From positions 4,154,001 through 4,218,000 of the forward strand of contig NZ_CP054141.1 in the NCBI RefSeq assembly GCF_013284035.1: a DNA stretch of 64,000 nucleotides, written 5' to 3'. The notes under the pieces are model-generated. The model did no database searches and was not told the origin of the DNA. It saw nothing but the letters and a program-made list of their open reading frames with translations. The translations under genes were made by a program, and so were the position numbers. This stretch comes from Flavobacterium sp. M31R6. GTDB lineage: Bacteria > Bacteroidota > Bacteroidia > Flavobacteriales > Flavobacteriaceae. This document shows, piece after piece, positions 36,296 through 46,039 of the stretch (positions are counted from its first letter, which is position 1; every line of letters starts with the position of its first letter).

Positions 36296-37993
36296 TTGAA
36301 ATCTAAAATTCTTATTCTATTATTTCTATTTAATCACTTGACTTCAACGAGTCAAACTTTACAATTAAAAATAATTGGCAAGACCACAATTGAAACTGCA
36401 CTTATTGATTCAATTGGCTACGTAGCAAAACATCAAAACACAAAACAATTAATTGACGAAATAAATTCAACAAGAAAAAAACTTTCCGCTACCGGCTATA
36501 TTGAGAACAAAATACTAGAAGAAAAAAAGGAAAATGATAGCATTTACACCACTATAATCTCATTAGAAAACAAAACAAAAAACATACATATATATATAGG
36601 TATAAAAAACACCTCATTTATACCAAATTACTATATCATAAATCAAGACAGCATAATATTACCATATTCTCAAACAGAATCATTTTTAAAACACACTACA
36701 CAAAATTTAGAACAAAATGGTTACGCCTTCACAAAAGTAAAACTCACCAATATCCAAACGAAAAAACAAAATCTCTATGCTGACTTATCAATCTATACAG
36801 GAAACAGAAGAACAATAAATACCATTGAAATAAAATATACCAATCAACAACAAAACAACCTCATCCCAAAAGCTGCCGAAAAACAAATCAACAAAAAATA
36901 CAAGAACACAATATTCAGCCAAAAAACAATAGAACAAGTACATGATGATTTTCAAAAATTTGGATTCATCAATCAAATAAAATATCCAGAAATTCTATTC
37001 ACAAAAGACACAACCAAAGTATTTGTGTATTTAGAAAAAAGAAAAGCAAATATATTTGACGGATATCTAGGCTTCAACAATACAGAAAATAAAAAAATAC
37101 AACTTAACGGATATCTAGATTTAACTTTAGTCAATACACTTCGAAACGGAGAAGAGCTATCCATATACTGGAAAAACGATGGGAATAATCAAAAAATATT
37201 CAACGCCAATCTGACTGCTCCATATTTGTTTAAAAGCCAAATAGGAATTAAAGCGATCCTAAACATTTTTAAGCAAGACAGCATTTTCCAAAACACAAAA
37301 ACTGCCGTACAACTAAGCTATTCCACAGACTACAATAAACGATTCTACTTAGGATACGAGTCAACCGAATCAAGCGATATTCAAAACTCAAACAACCAAA
37401 ATCTAAGTGATTTCAAAAATTCATTTTACACCACCTCACTTGATTTCAAAAAAGAATCAACTGAAAACAAACTATTCCCCATAAAAACGTTTTTGAATAT
37501 AACAATAGGCACGGGAAACAGAACCACAATAACAAACCCATCTCTGAAACAAAATTTTGCAAATTTTAACATAATGAACGATTTTTACATTAATAAGAAA
37601 AACATTATAAATGTTAAAAATCAAAACTATTATCTAAAAAGCAAAAACTATCTAACAAATGAATTATTTCGTTTTGGAGGCATCAACTCCATAAGAGGAT
37701 TTGCAGAAAATAGCTTACAAGCCAATCTAATGATTACACTCATGACGGAATATCGCTATCTAGTTTCACCAAATTTATACTTCAATTCCATCTTAGATTA
37801 CAGCTATTACGAAGACCCAACAACAACAATAGAAAAAAATAAAACCGAAAAACTTCTTGGGATTGGAATGGGTTTGGGCCTACAAACCACCAATGGTTTA
37901 CTGAAATTTGCCATCACAAATGGAAAGGCAAAAAATGAAGAATTGAAATTTTATAACACAAACATAACTATAAGTTATAATGTTAAATTTTAG
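36296..37993 (+). CDS. BamA/TamA-like outer-membrane protein
   Basis: The 565-residue protein has a signal peptide (about 1-19, ending STSQ) and a mixed alpha/beta POTRA-like region to about residue 230. A C-terminal beta-barrel (about 240-565) follows, with the conserved GGINSIRGFAENSL motif near 460-473; RGF is the family's key barrel motif. It probably helps fold or transport outer-membrane or surface proteins, but is too short for BamA itself. TTG is the only start that keeps the signal peptide; the upstream frame closes after five codons and the next ATG is far downstream. It is unusually rich in Lys, Asn and Ile codons. A susC gene follows after 84 nt. Confidence 0.75.
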   Translation: MKSKILILLFLFNHLTSTSQTLQLKIIGKTTIETALIDSIGYVAKHQNTKQLIDEINSTRKKLSATGYIENKILEEKKENDSIYTTIISLENKTKNIHIYIGIKNTSFIPNYYIINQDSIILPYSQTESFLKHTTQNLEQNGYAFTKVKLTNIQTKKQNLYADLSIYTGNRRTINTIEIKYTNQQQNNLIPKAAEKQINKKYKNTIFSQKTIEQVHDDFQKFGFINQIKYPEILFTKDTTKVFVYLEKRKANIFDGYLGFNNTENKKIQLNGYLDLTLVNTLRNGEELSIYWKNDGNNQKIFNANLTAPYLFKSQIGIKAILNIFKQDSIFQNTKTAVQLSYSTDYNKRFYLGYESTESSDIQNSNNQNLSDFKNSFYTTSLDFKKESTENKLFPIKTFLNITIGTGNRTTITNPSLKQNFANFNIMNDFYINKKNIINVKNQNYYLKSKNYLTNELFRFGGINSIRGFAENSLQANLMITLMTEYRYLVSPNLYFNSILDYSYYEDPTTTIEKNKTEKLLGIGMGLGLQTTNGLLKFAITNGKAKNEELKFYNTNITISYNVKF

Positions 37994-38077
37994 CTTTAAC
38001 AAAAAAAAGAGTTTCAGATATTAGGATAGTTAACAAATTATTATGATTTTTGCCTCACTAATTCAAAATATTTAAAA

Positions 38078-41000
38078 ATGAAACTAAAGTTCAATGGATT
38101 CTTAGTACTCCTAGTAGTACTAGTGGCGCAACTAACTTTTGCGCAAGAAAGATCTGTTTCAGGGATTGTTTCTGACAATGCAGGTATACCTTTACCAGGT
38201 GTAAGTGTATTAGTAAAAGGAACAAAAAATGGAACTCAATCAGATTTTGATGGAAAGTATTCTATCAAAGCTGCACCAAGCGATGTATTGGTATTTAGCT
38301 ATGTTGGAATGAAGACTTCAGAGAAATCTGCAAGCTCAGCCACAGTTAATGTGAAATTAGCAAGTGATGCTACTCAATTAGAGAGTGTTGTTGTTACTTC
38401 ATTAGGTATTAAAAGAGATAAAAAATCTCTTGGATATGCTACACAAGAAGTTAAAGGTGAAGATTTAAAAAGTGGCGCACCAAGCGGAAACTTTTTAAAT
38501 GAACTTTCAGGTAAAGTAGCTGGTGTAAACATTACAAGAAACAGTAACTTTGGAGGTTCAACAAGTGCAGTATCTAGAGGTATCAAAGCATTGGGACAAA
38601 GTAACGAAATGCTTATTGTAATTGATGGTATGCCAATCAACAATGCCAATACCACAAATGACGGCACAGCATCTCAATCTACTGGAAGACAAGGTTTTGA
38701 CTACGGAAACAATGGTATGGACATTAACCCAGAAGACATCGAAAGTATCAACGTATTGAAAGGTGCCGCGGCATCTGCATTATACGGATATTTAGCAGGT
38801 AACGGGGTTTTAATGATTACAACTAAAAAAGGGAAGTCTAAAAAAGGAATGGGAGTTACCGTTTCATCTGAATTTGCTGTAGGATCAGCAGACAAAGACA
38901 CTTTTGTAAAATATCAAAAACAATATGGAGGTGGTTATGGAACTTCTTTCTTTGATCAAGACATTGACGGAGATGGTATTGATGACCAAGTGGTTGCAAT
39001 GGGAGATGATGCTTCTGCCGGAGATCCTTTCAACTCATCACAAAATGTTTATCAATGGGATGCATTCTCAGCATATCCTGGAAATGCAAATTACGGAAAA
39101 GCGACTCCATGGGTAGCTGCCAAGAATGACCCAAACTCATTCTTTGAAAAATCTACTTCATTAGTAAACAGTATTTCATTTGAAGATGCAAACGATAAAA
39201 GTAATGTAGTTTTTAACTACAGTAACTCAAAACAAACAGGTCTTTTGCCTAACAGTGAATTAAAGAAAAATAATTTTAGTTTAAAATTAAATCACCAATT
39301 CACAGACAAATTATCACTTAGTACTTTTGCTAATTATTCTGCTCAAACTACATTAGGTAGAAACATGACTGGATATAGCGATAATATGGTAACTGGTTTC
39401 CGTCAATGGTGGCAAACTAACGTTGACATTAAACAACTAGAACAAGCTTATTTCAACTCAGGTGGACAAAACCTTACTTGGAACAGAAATTCTGTAGCAG
39501 ATGGAAAACCAGCTTATTGGAATAACCCATATTTTGAACGTTACCAAAACTATCAAAATGACAGTAGAAATCGTTTTGTAGGATATGCTAATTTAACTTA
39601 CAAAATCAATGATTGGTTGTCAGCAACAGGAAAAATCTCTACAGATACTTATGCCGAAATACGTGAAGAAAGAGTTGCAGTTGGTTCAGTTGCAAAAACA
39701 TTCGGTATTAACGGACTTGACGAAACATCTGGATACCAACGTTACAATGGTAACTTCTCTGAACAAAACTATGATTTCCTTTTAAATTTCAAAAAGAATT
39801 TTGGTGAAGACTTCAGTTTAAGTGGAGTTGCTGGGGGTACTATAAAAAGAAACACTTTCAATTCAATTCTTGCTTCAACTCAAGGAGGTCTTATTATTCC
39901 AGGCATCTATAGTTTGTCAAACTCAATTTCAGCAAGTCCTTACGCATTTGAAAGAGACACTAACTCTGGTGTAAACAGTTATTACATTTCTGGATCTTTA
40001 GGTTATGTTGACACATTCTTCTTGGATGTTACAGCACGTAGAGATGCTTTCTCTGGCTTACCTAAAGGAAACAACAATATAAATAGTTATTCAGCTTCTG
40101 GAAGCTGGGTTTTCTCTAAAAACATTGATGCTAGCTGGTTATCATTTGGTAAATTAAGAGGTGGTTATTCTGAAAGCCCATTAGGAACTCCTGCTTTGGC
40201 TTTGGTTGATACCTATGCTAAATCAGATCCATTTAATGGAAATCAAATGTACTCAGTAAACTCTACAAAAAACAACCCAAATTTAGAGCCAATCAAAACT
40301 ACAACATATGAGGTAGGTCTTGAAATGCAATTTTTGGATAGAAGAGTAGGTTTTGATGTATCTCTTTACAAAAACATAAATGATGGTGAAGCAGTAAGAG
40401 TTCCTTACTCAACTGCAACAGGAAATGGATTCCGTTATGTAAATGCGGCTACTATTGAAAATAAAGGTGTTGAAGTTCAGTTTAATGCTACTCCAGTAAG
40501 AACAGAAGATTTTGCTTGGGACATTAATGTAAACTGGTCTAAAAACAACAATATGGTAACGGCACTAGCTCCAGGTATTGACAATTTACAAATCAGTTCA
40601 TTCCCTGGTGGTGTTACATTGAACGCTGTAGTAGGACAACCTTTTGGTGTATTAAAAGGAACTGACTATACTTATGCTGCAAATGGTCAAAGAATCGTAA
40701 ACCAAACAACTGGTAGATATGTAATAAATACTTCTACTAATAATATCATTGGAAATGTAAACCCTGATTGGATTGGTGGTATTCGTAATAAATTCACTTA
40801 CAAAAGTCTTTCATTTAGTTTCTTAGTTGATATGAAACATGGAGGAGATGTTTTCTCAACCGACCAATGGTATGGAGTAGGGACAGGTTTAGGTGAACAA
40901 ACAGCTGGAAATAATGATTTAGGAAACCCAATAAGAAATTCTGTAGCCACTGGTGGTGGAGTAATATTCGAAGGGGTAACTGATGCCACTGGAACAACTC

Positions 41001-41338
41001 CAAATACAATCAGAACTGCCTATTTCAGACCTGCTGCTGGAGCTATCACAAATTCATACTCTGGAGGAGCAAGAAAAGAATATGTTTATGACGCTGGTTT
41101 TATTAAATTGAGAGAGGTAAACATTACTTACACTCTACCAAGTTCAATTGTATCAAAAATGCAATTAAGTCAATTACAAGTATCCTTAGTTGGTTCTAAC
41201 TTATGGATAATTGACAAAAATCTTCCAGATGCCGATCCAGAAAGTGGATTAGGGTCTAACGCTGGTTCATTAGGATTATCTATTGGATCTTTACCAACTG
41301 CTAGAACAATTGGTTGTAACCTAACAATAAAATTTTAA
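38078..41338 (+). CDS. SusC/RagA-family TonB-linked outer-membrane transporter
   Basis: The 1086-residue protein has a signal peptide (1-22, ending TFAQ) and a CarboxypepD_reg-like domain (about 24-105: VSGIVSDNAGIPLPGVSVLVKG). A TonB plug follows (about 110-240, with GQSNEMLIVIDGMPINNANT and ISVLKGAAASALYG-like NVLKGAAASALYG), then the long barrel ending LTIKF. Family knowledge: it imports oligosaccharides, peptides or other large nutrients together with a SusD lipoprotein. The SusD gene starts 3 nt after its stop. No glycosidase, protease, SusE/F or regulator gene is adjacent, so the substrate cannot be inferred. Confidence 0.95.
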   Translation: MKLKFNGFLVLLVVLVAQLTFAQERSVSGIVSDNAGIPLPGVSVLVKGTKNGTQSDFDGKYSIKAAPSDVLVFSYVGMKTSEKSASSATVNVKLASDATQLESVVVTSLGIKRDKKSLGYATQEVKGEDLKSGAPSGNFLNELSGKVAGVNITRNSNFGGSTSAVSRGIKALGQSNEMLIVIDGMPINNANTTNDGTASQSTGRQGFDYGNNGMDINPEDIESINVLKGAAASALYGYLAGNGVLMITTKKGKSKKGMGVTVSSEFAVGSADKDTFVKYQKQYGGGYGTSFFDQDIDGDGIDDQVVAMGDDASAGDPFNSSQNVYQWDAFSAYPGNANYGKATPWVAAKNDPNSFFEKSTSLVNSISFEDANDKSNVVFNYSNSKQTGLLPNSELKKNNFSLKLNHQFTDKLSLSTFANYSAQTTLGRNMTGYSDNMVTGFRQWWQTNVDIKQLEQAYFNSGGQNLTWNRNSVADGKPAYWNNPYFERYQNYQNDSRNRFVGYANLTYKINDWLSATGKISTDTYAEIREERVAVGSVAKTFGINGLDETSGYQRYNGNFSEQNYDFLLNFKKNFGEDFSLSGVAGGTIKRNTFNSILASTQGGLIIPGIYSLSNSISASPYAFERDTNSGVNSYYISGSLGYVDTFFLDVTARRDAFSGLPKGNNNINSYSASGSWVFSKNIDASWLSFGKLRGGYSESPLGTPALALVDTYAKSDPFNGNQMYSVNSTKNNPNLEPIKTTTYEVGLEMQFLDRRVGFDVSLYKNINDGEAVRVPYSTATGNGFRYVNAATIENKGVEVQFNATPVRTEDFAWDINVNWSKNNNMVTALAPGIDNLQISSFPGGVTLNAVVGQPFGVLKGTDYTYAANGQRIVNQTTGRYVINTSTNNIIGNVNPDWIGGIRNKFTYKSLSFSFLVDMKHGGDVFSTDQWYGVGTGLGEQTAGNNDLGNPIRNSVATGGGVIFEGVTDATGTTPNTIRTAYFRPAAGAITNSYSGGARKEYVYDAGFIKLREVNITYTLPSSIVSKMQLSQLQVSLVGSNLWIIDKNLPDADPESGLGSNAGSLGLSIGSLPTARTIGCNLTIKF

Positions 41339-41341
41339 GCT

Positions 41342-42820
41342 ATGAAAAATAGACTGCTCTTATTAATTCCAATCATATCCTTGTTTATATCATGCAGTGA
41401 TGATATTACAGGATTGAATCAGGACACCAAAAACGCTACAAGCGTTCCCGCTAACTATTTGTTCACCAATGCTGAAAAAGCAATGATGGATCAAGTGACA
41501 AGTACATCAGTAAACTTTAATGTTTTTAGATTATTCTCTCAACAATGGACAGAAGTTCAATACCCACAAGAAAGTCAATATGACCTTACTGGGCGAAAGA
41601 TTCCTGATACACATTGGACAGTATATTACCGTGATGTATTAAGAGATTTTAAAGAAGCCAAAGATCAATTAGTTGCATCAAAAGCTAATTTTGTTGGATC
41701 TCCTAGCGAAGCTAAAGCATTAGACAATAAAATTGCGATAATTGACATCCTATCTGCTTATTCATATGGTATATTAGTAGATACTTTTGGAGATGTCCCT
41801 TATTCAGAAGCTTTAGACATTCTTGGTCATCCACAACCAAAATATGATGATGCAAAAACTATCTATGTAGATCTTATAGCAAAATTAACTACTGCTTCTC
41901 ATGCTTTGGATCAAACTAACGGAAGTTTTGGTAGCGCTGATTTAGTTTTCCAAGGAAACACTAAAAAATGGGCTAAATTTGCTAACTCTCTTCGTTTAAG
42001 AATGGCTATCAATATGGCTGACGTTGACGCTCCTTATGCATCTACACAAGTACTTGCAGCTTTAGCTGATGGCGTAATTGCTGCACAAGCTGATAGTGCA
42101 TATCTAGTTTACACTCCAAATCAACCAAACACAAACCCATTGTATGTTGATTTAGTAGCTAGTGGTCGTAATGACTTCTTACCTGCAGATACATTTGTAA
42201 ACAAAATGAATACTCTTGTTGATCCAAGAAGAGCTAAATATTTCACAGAATATCCAGTAGGATCAGGAAATTACAAAGGAGGTATATATGGTGAACTTAA
42301 TACTTATCCTAATTTCTCTCACATCACTCCTACTATTACAGCGCCAGCATATCCTGGTGTATTGTTCACTTATTCTGAAGTAGAATTCTTGTTGGCAGAA
42401 GCTGCTGCAAGAGGAATTGCTGTAGGTGGTACTGCTGAAACACACTACAATGCTGCGATTACTGCTTCTATGTTAGATTGGGGTGTAGCTCCAGCTACTA
42501 TTACAACATATCTAGCAAATCCAGCTGTTGCTTATACAACTGCAGCAGGGACTTGGCAACAAAAAATTGGAGAACAATCATGGATTGCTTTATACAACAG
42601 AGGTTTTGAAGCTTGGACATCTTACAGAAGATTAGATTTCCCTGTTTTAAAAGTTCCTTCTGTGACTTTTGAAGATGCAGATGGTCCAATTACAGTAGTA
42701 CCAAGACGTTATTCTTACCCAGGTGCAGAAGAAACGCTTAATGCTACTAACTTAAATGCTGCTGTTGCCAAATTGGGTAGCAATGGTACATCTAAACGTA
42801 TTTTCTGGGATAAATTCTAA
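41342..42820 (+). CDS. SusD/RagB-family nutrient-binding lipoprotein
   Basis: The 492-residue surface lipoprotein has a lipobox FISC (Cys at about 19) directly followed by SDD, an acidic surface-export type signal. The helical TPR-like SusD core has SAYSYGILVDTFGDVPYSEAL and RLRMAINMADVD, and the C-terminal GFEAWTSYRRLDFP segment is typical of the SusD-like family. It binds the nutrient and closes as a lid on the SusC protein encoded just upstream. It is the last gene of the unit, followed by a strong terminator. Confidence 0.93.
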   Translation: MKNRLLLLIPIISLFISCSDDITGLNQDTKNATSVPANYLFTNAEKAMMDQVTSTSVNFNVFRLFSQQWTEVQYPQESQYDLTGRKIPDTHWTVYYRDVLRDFKEAKDQLVASKANFVGSPSEAKALDNKIAIIDILSAYSYGILVDTFGDVPYSEALDILGHPQPKYDDAKTIYVDLIAKLTTASHALDQTNGSFGSADLVFQGNTKKWAKFANSLRLRMAINMADVDAPYASTQVLAALADGVIAAQADSAYLVYTPNQPNTNPLYVDLVASGRNDFLPADTFVNKMNTLVDPRRAKYFTEYPVGSGNYKGGIYGELNTYPNFSHITPTITAPAYPGVLFTYSEVEFLLAEAAARGIAVGGTAETHYNAAITASMLDWGVAPATITTYLANPAVAYTTAAGTWQQKIGEQSWIALYNRGFEAWTSYRRLDFPVLKVPSVTFEDADGPITVVPRRYSYPGAEETLNATNLNAAVAKLGSNGTSKRIFWDKF

Positions 42821-42847
42821 ATTTACCTCATTAATTTAATACATCTA

Positions 42848-42878
42848 AACCACCAGCCTTTGCTGGTGGTTTTTTTTA
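42848..42878 (+). terminator. Terminator after susD
   Basis: AACCACCAGC (42848-42857) pairs with GCTGGTGGTT (42862-42871) around a CTTT loop and runs into eight T. It ends the susC-susD unit, 28 nt after the stop codon. Confidence 0.9.
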
Positions 42879-42893
42879 TACAAACCTTTTACT

Positions 42894-42901
42894 TAACTTT
42901 G
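42894..42901 (+). promoter_or_regulatory. -7 element of rlmB promoter
   Basis: TAACTTTG matches TANNTTTG and ends only 4 nt before the rlmB ATG (42906), implying a leaderless or almost leaderless transcript. No -33 TTG is present at 19-20 nt. Confidence 0.5.
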
Positions 42902-42905
42902 CCGC

Positions 42906-43640
42906 ATGGAAAAAGAACATCAAATTTTTGGAATAAGAGCAATAATTGAAGCCATACAAGCAGGCGCAACAGTAGATAAAGTCTATATTCAGAAGGAAGC
43001 GAGCAGCGAACTAATGAAAGACTTAATGAAAGTGATGAAAAGAGGGAATATCAATTTCTCTTATGTTCCTGTTGAAAAACTGAACCGATTAACGCCCAAT
43101 AACCATCAAGGTGCTGTAGCTACCGTCTCTCCTATTTCATTTTATGATTTAGAAACCTTGATAGAAACCGTTATTGAAAATGGCAAAAAACCTTTGTTTT
43201 TAATTTTGGACCAGATATCGGATGCGCGTAATTTTGGTGCTATAATCAGAACAGCAGAATGTACAGGCGTTAATGGGATTATCGTTCAAAAAGCAGGTTC
43301 GGCTCCTGTAAATGGAGACACAGTAAAAACATCGGCAGGCGCGGTATTTAATATTCCGATTTGTAAAGTAGAACACATTAAAGACGCTATTTTTCTTTTG
43401 CAGGCCAGCGGCATAAAAACTGTTGCTGCCACCGAAAAAACAGAACAAAATATTTATGACATTTCTTTGAACGAACCGGTAGCAATCATTATGGGATCGG
43501 AAGATAGAGGAGTAAATCCATCTGTTCTTAAAATCGTAGATGAAAAAGCAAAACTTCCTATGTTTGGCTCAATAGGTTCTCTAAATGTATCTGTAGCTTG
43601 TGGCGCTTTTTTATACGAAGCCGTTAGACAGAGAAGTTAA
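42906..43640 (+). CDS. rlmB: 23S rRNA 2'-O-methyltransferase RlmB-like (SpoU/TrmH family)
   Basis: The 244-residue protein has an N-terminal substrate-binding domain (EKEHQIFGIRAIIEAIQAG, about 2-80). The SPOUT domain carries DQISDARNFGAIIRTAECTG (motif 1), IIMGSEDRGVNPSVL (motif 2) and SLNVSVACGAFLYEAVRQR (motif 3). It probably methylates G2251 of 23S rRNA, though other TrmH-family rRNA or tRNA targets cannot be excluded. It is a single gene between the susD terminator and the rhomboid gene. Confidence 0.88.
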   Translation: MEKEHQIFGIRAIIEAIQAGATVDKVYIQKEASSELMKDLMKVMKRGNINFSYVPVEKLNRLTPNNHQGAVATVSPISFYDLETLIETVIENGKKPLFLILDQISDARNFGAIIRTAECTGVNGIIVQKAGSAPVNGDTVKTSAGAVFNIPICKVEHIKDAIFLLQASGIKTVAATEKTEQNIYDISLNEPVAIIMGSEDRGVNPSVLKIVDEKAKLPMFGSIGSLNVSVACGAFLYEAVRQRS

Positions 43641-43702
43641 TAATTACAGAATATAGATAAAATGTAGATTTAAGAATGTAAATTTTTAAATTAAAAAAAG
43701 CA

Positions 43703-43731
43703 AATGAATCAAGACTCCAGTTTTGATTCAT
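43703..43731. terminator. Bidirectional terminator overlapping the rhomboid gene 3' end
   Basis: ATGAATCAA and TTGATTCAT form a 9-bp stem with a loop of about 10 nt, followed by seven T on the plus strand; the minus strand also has a T-run beyond. The right arm and loop encode the last codons (NESKLES) of the rhomboid protein. Confidence 0.75.
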
Positions 43732-44506
43732 TTTTTTCGTTTATATCTTCTTGATTTTCGATAAAATCATAAACAACATTAGAATCCGTCTGAAAAAAAG
43801 GGTCAATCTCTGTTTGATTTTCTTCGATGATTTCGGGTTTGGGTGGATTGACGAAATTACCGTTTTCGTCAAAACGCTGCATGAATTTATCTTCCGATGG
43901 ATCGTAATCTGGACGCTCCCAATCGTATTTTATCACTTTTTTGAATTCTGGTTTTTTGTATAAAAAAGTAATTACAAAACCAGCAATCAACCCTGACAAA
44001 TGACCTTCCCATGAGATAGTTTCATCAATTTTTGGAAAAACGTACCAAACCATTCCACCATAAAGCACAACAACCGTGAGTGACAAGGCTACCAATCGAT
44101 AATATTGGGTTTGGATTCCTTTGAAAAAAATAAAAGAAACCAATACATAAATCAAACTACTGGCACCGATATGATAATTTTCTCTCCCGATGAGCCATGT
44201 TATAGCTCCTGAAAGTAAAATTCCGTACACTAATATTCCTATTGCTTCTTTACTATAAAAAAAGAACAACGCCGCTAATAGCACTATTAATGGTATAGAA
44301 TTATTATAGAGATGTTCGATATTCGAATGAATAAATGGGCTGAAAATTATGCCTTGCAATCCTGAAAAAGTTCTCGGTAGAATTCCGTTATCATCAAAAT
44401 CAAATCCAAAACGGATTTCTAACCAATAGACAAACCAAAGGAATAGCACAAAAAAAAGAGGCACTCCCACTACTGCATTGGTGAATTTAAAATGATTTTC
44501 TTCCAT
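43709..44506 (-). CDS. Rhomboid-family intramembrane serine protease
   Basis: This protein of about 265 residues has six or seven hydrophobic segments. The first strongly hydrophobic helix starts at about residue 14. SPFIHSNIEHLYNNSIPLIVL has the conserved His/Asn region, the nucleophile Ser is in HIGASSLIYV, and the partner His is in SWEGHLSGLIAGF. Both dyad residues are present, so it is probably active. The ~70-residue cytosolic tail is acidic. The ATG at 44506 (MEENHFKF) is preferred to 44572, which would add an extra hydrophobic stretch not usual in the family. Confidence 0.88.
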   Translation of the reverse strand: MEENHFKFTNAVVGVPLFFVLFLWFVYWLEIRFGFDFDDNGILPRTFSGLQGIIFSPFIHSNIEHLYNNSIPLIVLLAALFFFYSKEAIGILVYGILLSGAITWLIGRENYHIGASSLIYVLVSFIFFKGIQTQYYRLVALSLTVVVLYGGMVWYVFPKIDETISWEGHLSGLIAGFVITFLYKKPEFKKVIKYDWERPDYDPSEDKFMQRFDENGNFVNPPKPEIIEENQTEIDPFFQTDSNVVYDFIENQEDINEKNESKLES

Positions 44507-44623
44507 TCTTAAATATTGGATTATTAGACTAAATAGATTCTTAATATAAATCAAAAATGTATCCAAAAGCAATTTAATGCTATTTTGTCATATAAAATAA
44601 TAACTATTATGAAAACGAATACC

Positions 44624-44716
44624 CTAGCCCTGATAGTAGCGGTATCCTTTTCATAAGGTGATTTTTCTTCACCTTATGAAAAGATACAAGCGGATAGCAG
44701 GAAAGAGCTCCTAAAA
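44624..44716 (+). repeat. Structured intergenic element, copy B
   Basis: It has the same layout as the element at 11127-11219. A CCTG...CAGG basal stem encloses GATAGTAGCGGTATCC, a 14-bp apical hairpin (TTTTCATAAGGTGA and its complement, loop TTTTTC) and GATACAAGCGGATAGC, then GAGCTCC. Compared with copy A, the basal stem changes from CCAG/CTGG to CCTG/CAGG, keeping the pairing. It lies between the divergent rhomboid and rarA genes. Confidence 0.62.
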
Positions 44717-44756
44717 AATATACTCTTAAAAACTGAAAATTGTGTAATTTTACCAT

Positions 44757-46034
44757 ATGGAAGCACCACTGGCAGAACGCATACGCCCACAAAAATTAGA
44801 GGATTACATCAGTCAATCCCATTTGGTTGGGCCTAATGGCTCGTTGACGCAACAAATTGCAAAAGGAATCATCCCGTCGTTAATATTTTGGGGTCCTCCA
44901 GGAACTGGTAAAACAACTTTGGCACAAATTATTGCCCAGGAGTCCAAACGTCCTTTTTATATATTAAGTGCCATTAACTCGGGGGTAAAGGACATTCGGG
45001 ATGTAATTGAGAAAGCGAGACAGAGCGGTGGTTTATTTACTGCCAAAAACCCTATTTTATTTATTGATGAGATTCATCGTTTTAGTAAATCGCAACAGGA
45101 TTCTTTATTGGCCGCAGTCGAAAAAGGATGGATTACGCTTATAGGAGCCACGACCGAAAATCCGAGCTTTGAAGTTATTCCCGCTTTATTGTCCCGTTGC
45201 CAAGTATATATTTTAAATGCGTTTACTAAAGCGGATTTGGAACATTTATTGCAAAGAGCCATGAAAACAGATACTTATTTGGCTACAAAAAATATTCAAC
45301 TGCAAGAAACAGAGGCACTATTGCGACTTTCTGGTGGCGATGGACGCAAGCTATTAAATATTTTTGAACTTGTCGTAAATGCTTCCTCCGAAGATGAAAT
45401 CTTGATCACCAATGACCGAGTTTTTCAATTGGTACAACAAAATACGGTTTTGTATGACAAAAGTGGAGAACAGCATTATGACATTGTTTCGGCCTTTATA
45501 AAATCGATTCGGGGAAGTGATCCGAATGGTGCTGTCTATTGGCTGGCGCGAATGATTGAAGGTGGTGAGGATGTGAAATTCATAGCCAGAAGAATGTTAA
45601 TTTTGTCCAGTGAAGATATTGGTAATGCCAATCCGACGGCTTTTATAATGGCAAATAATGCTTTTCAGGCGGTTTCTACAATTGGTTATCCCGAAAGCCG
45701 AATTATTCTGAGCCAGTGCGCTATTTATCTTGCCACTTCACCCAAAAGCAATGCTTCGTATTTGGCTATTGGAACGGCTCAACAATTAGTGAAACAGACT
45801 GGCGATTTACCTGTACCTATCCATTTGCGCAACGCTCCTACCAAATTAATGAAAGAATTAGGATATGGCGAGGATTATAAATATTCGCATGATTATGCCA
45901 ATAATTTTGCCGAACAGGAATTCTTGCCAGACGCAATAAAAAATACCCCTATTTATGTTCCTGGAACTAATTCCAGAGAAAACACAACTCGTGAATTCTT
46001 GAAAAATAGATGGAAGGATAAATACGGGTATTGA
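44757..46034 (+). CDS. rarA: Replication-associated recombination protein A (MgsA/RarA AAA ATPase)
   Basis: The 425-residue clamp-loader-like ATPase acts at stalled replication forks. Motifs are [20 protein letters not shown] at the N-terminus, Walker [17 protein letters not shown] (about 46-61), Walker [17 protein letters not shown], sensor 1 [12 protein letters not shown], and a C-terminal tetramerisation domain ([21 protein letters not shown]). Length is normal. A TAATTTTA -7-like box ends about 7 nt before the ATG, so the mRNA may be leaderless. Confidence 0.96.
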   Translation: MEAPLAERIRPQKLEDYISQSHLVGPNGSLTQQIAKGIIPSLIFWGPPGTGKTTLAQIIAQESKRPFYILSAINSGVKDIRDVIEKARQSGGLFTAKNPILFIDEIHRFSKSQQDSLLAAVEKGWITLIGATTENPSFEVIPALLSRCQVYILNAFTKADLEHLLQRAMKTDTYLATKNIQLQETEALLRLSGGDGRKLLNIFELVVNASSEDEILITNDRVFQLVQQNTVLYDKSGEQHYDIVSAFIKSIRGSDPNGAVYWLARMIEGGEDVKFIARRMLILSSEDIGNANPTAFIMANNAFQAVSTIGYPESRIILSQCAIYLATSPKSNASYLAIGTAQQLVKQTGDLPVPIHLRNAPTKLMKELGYGEDYKYSHDYANNFAEQEFLPDAIKNTPIYVPGTNSRENTTREFLKNRWKDKYGY

Positions 46035-46039
46035 GGTCT

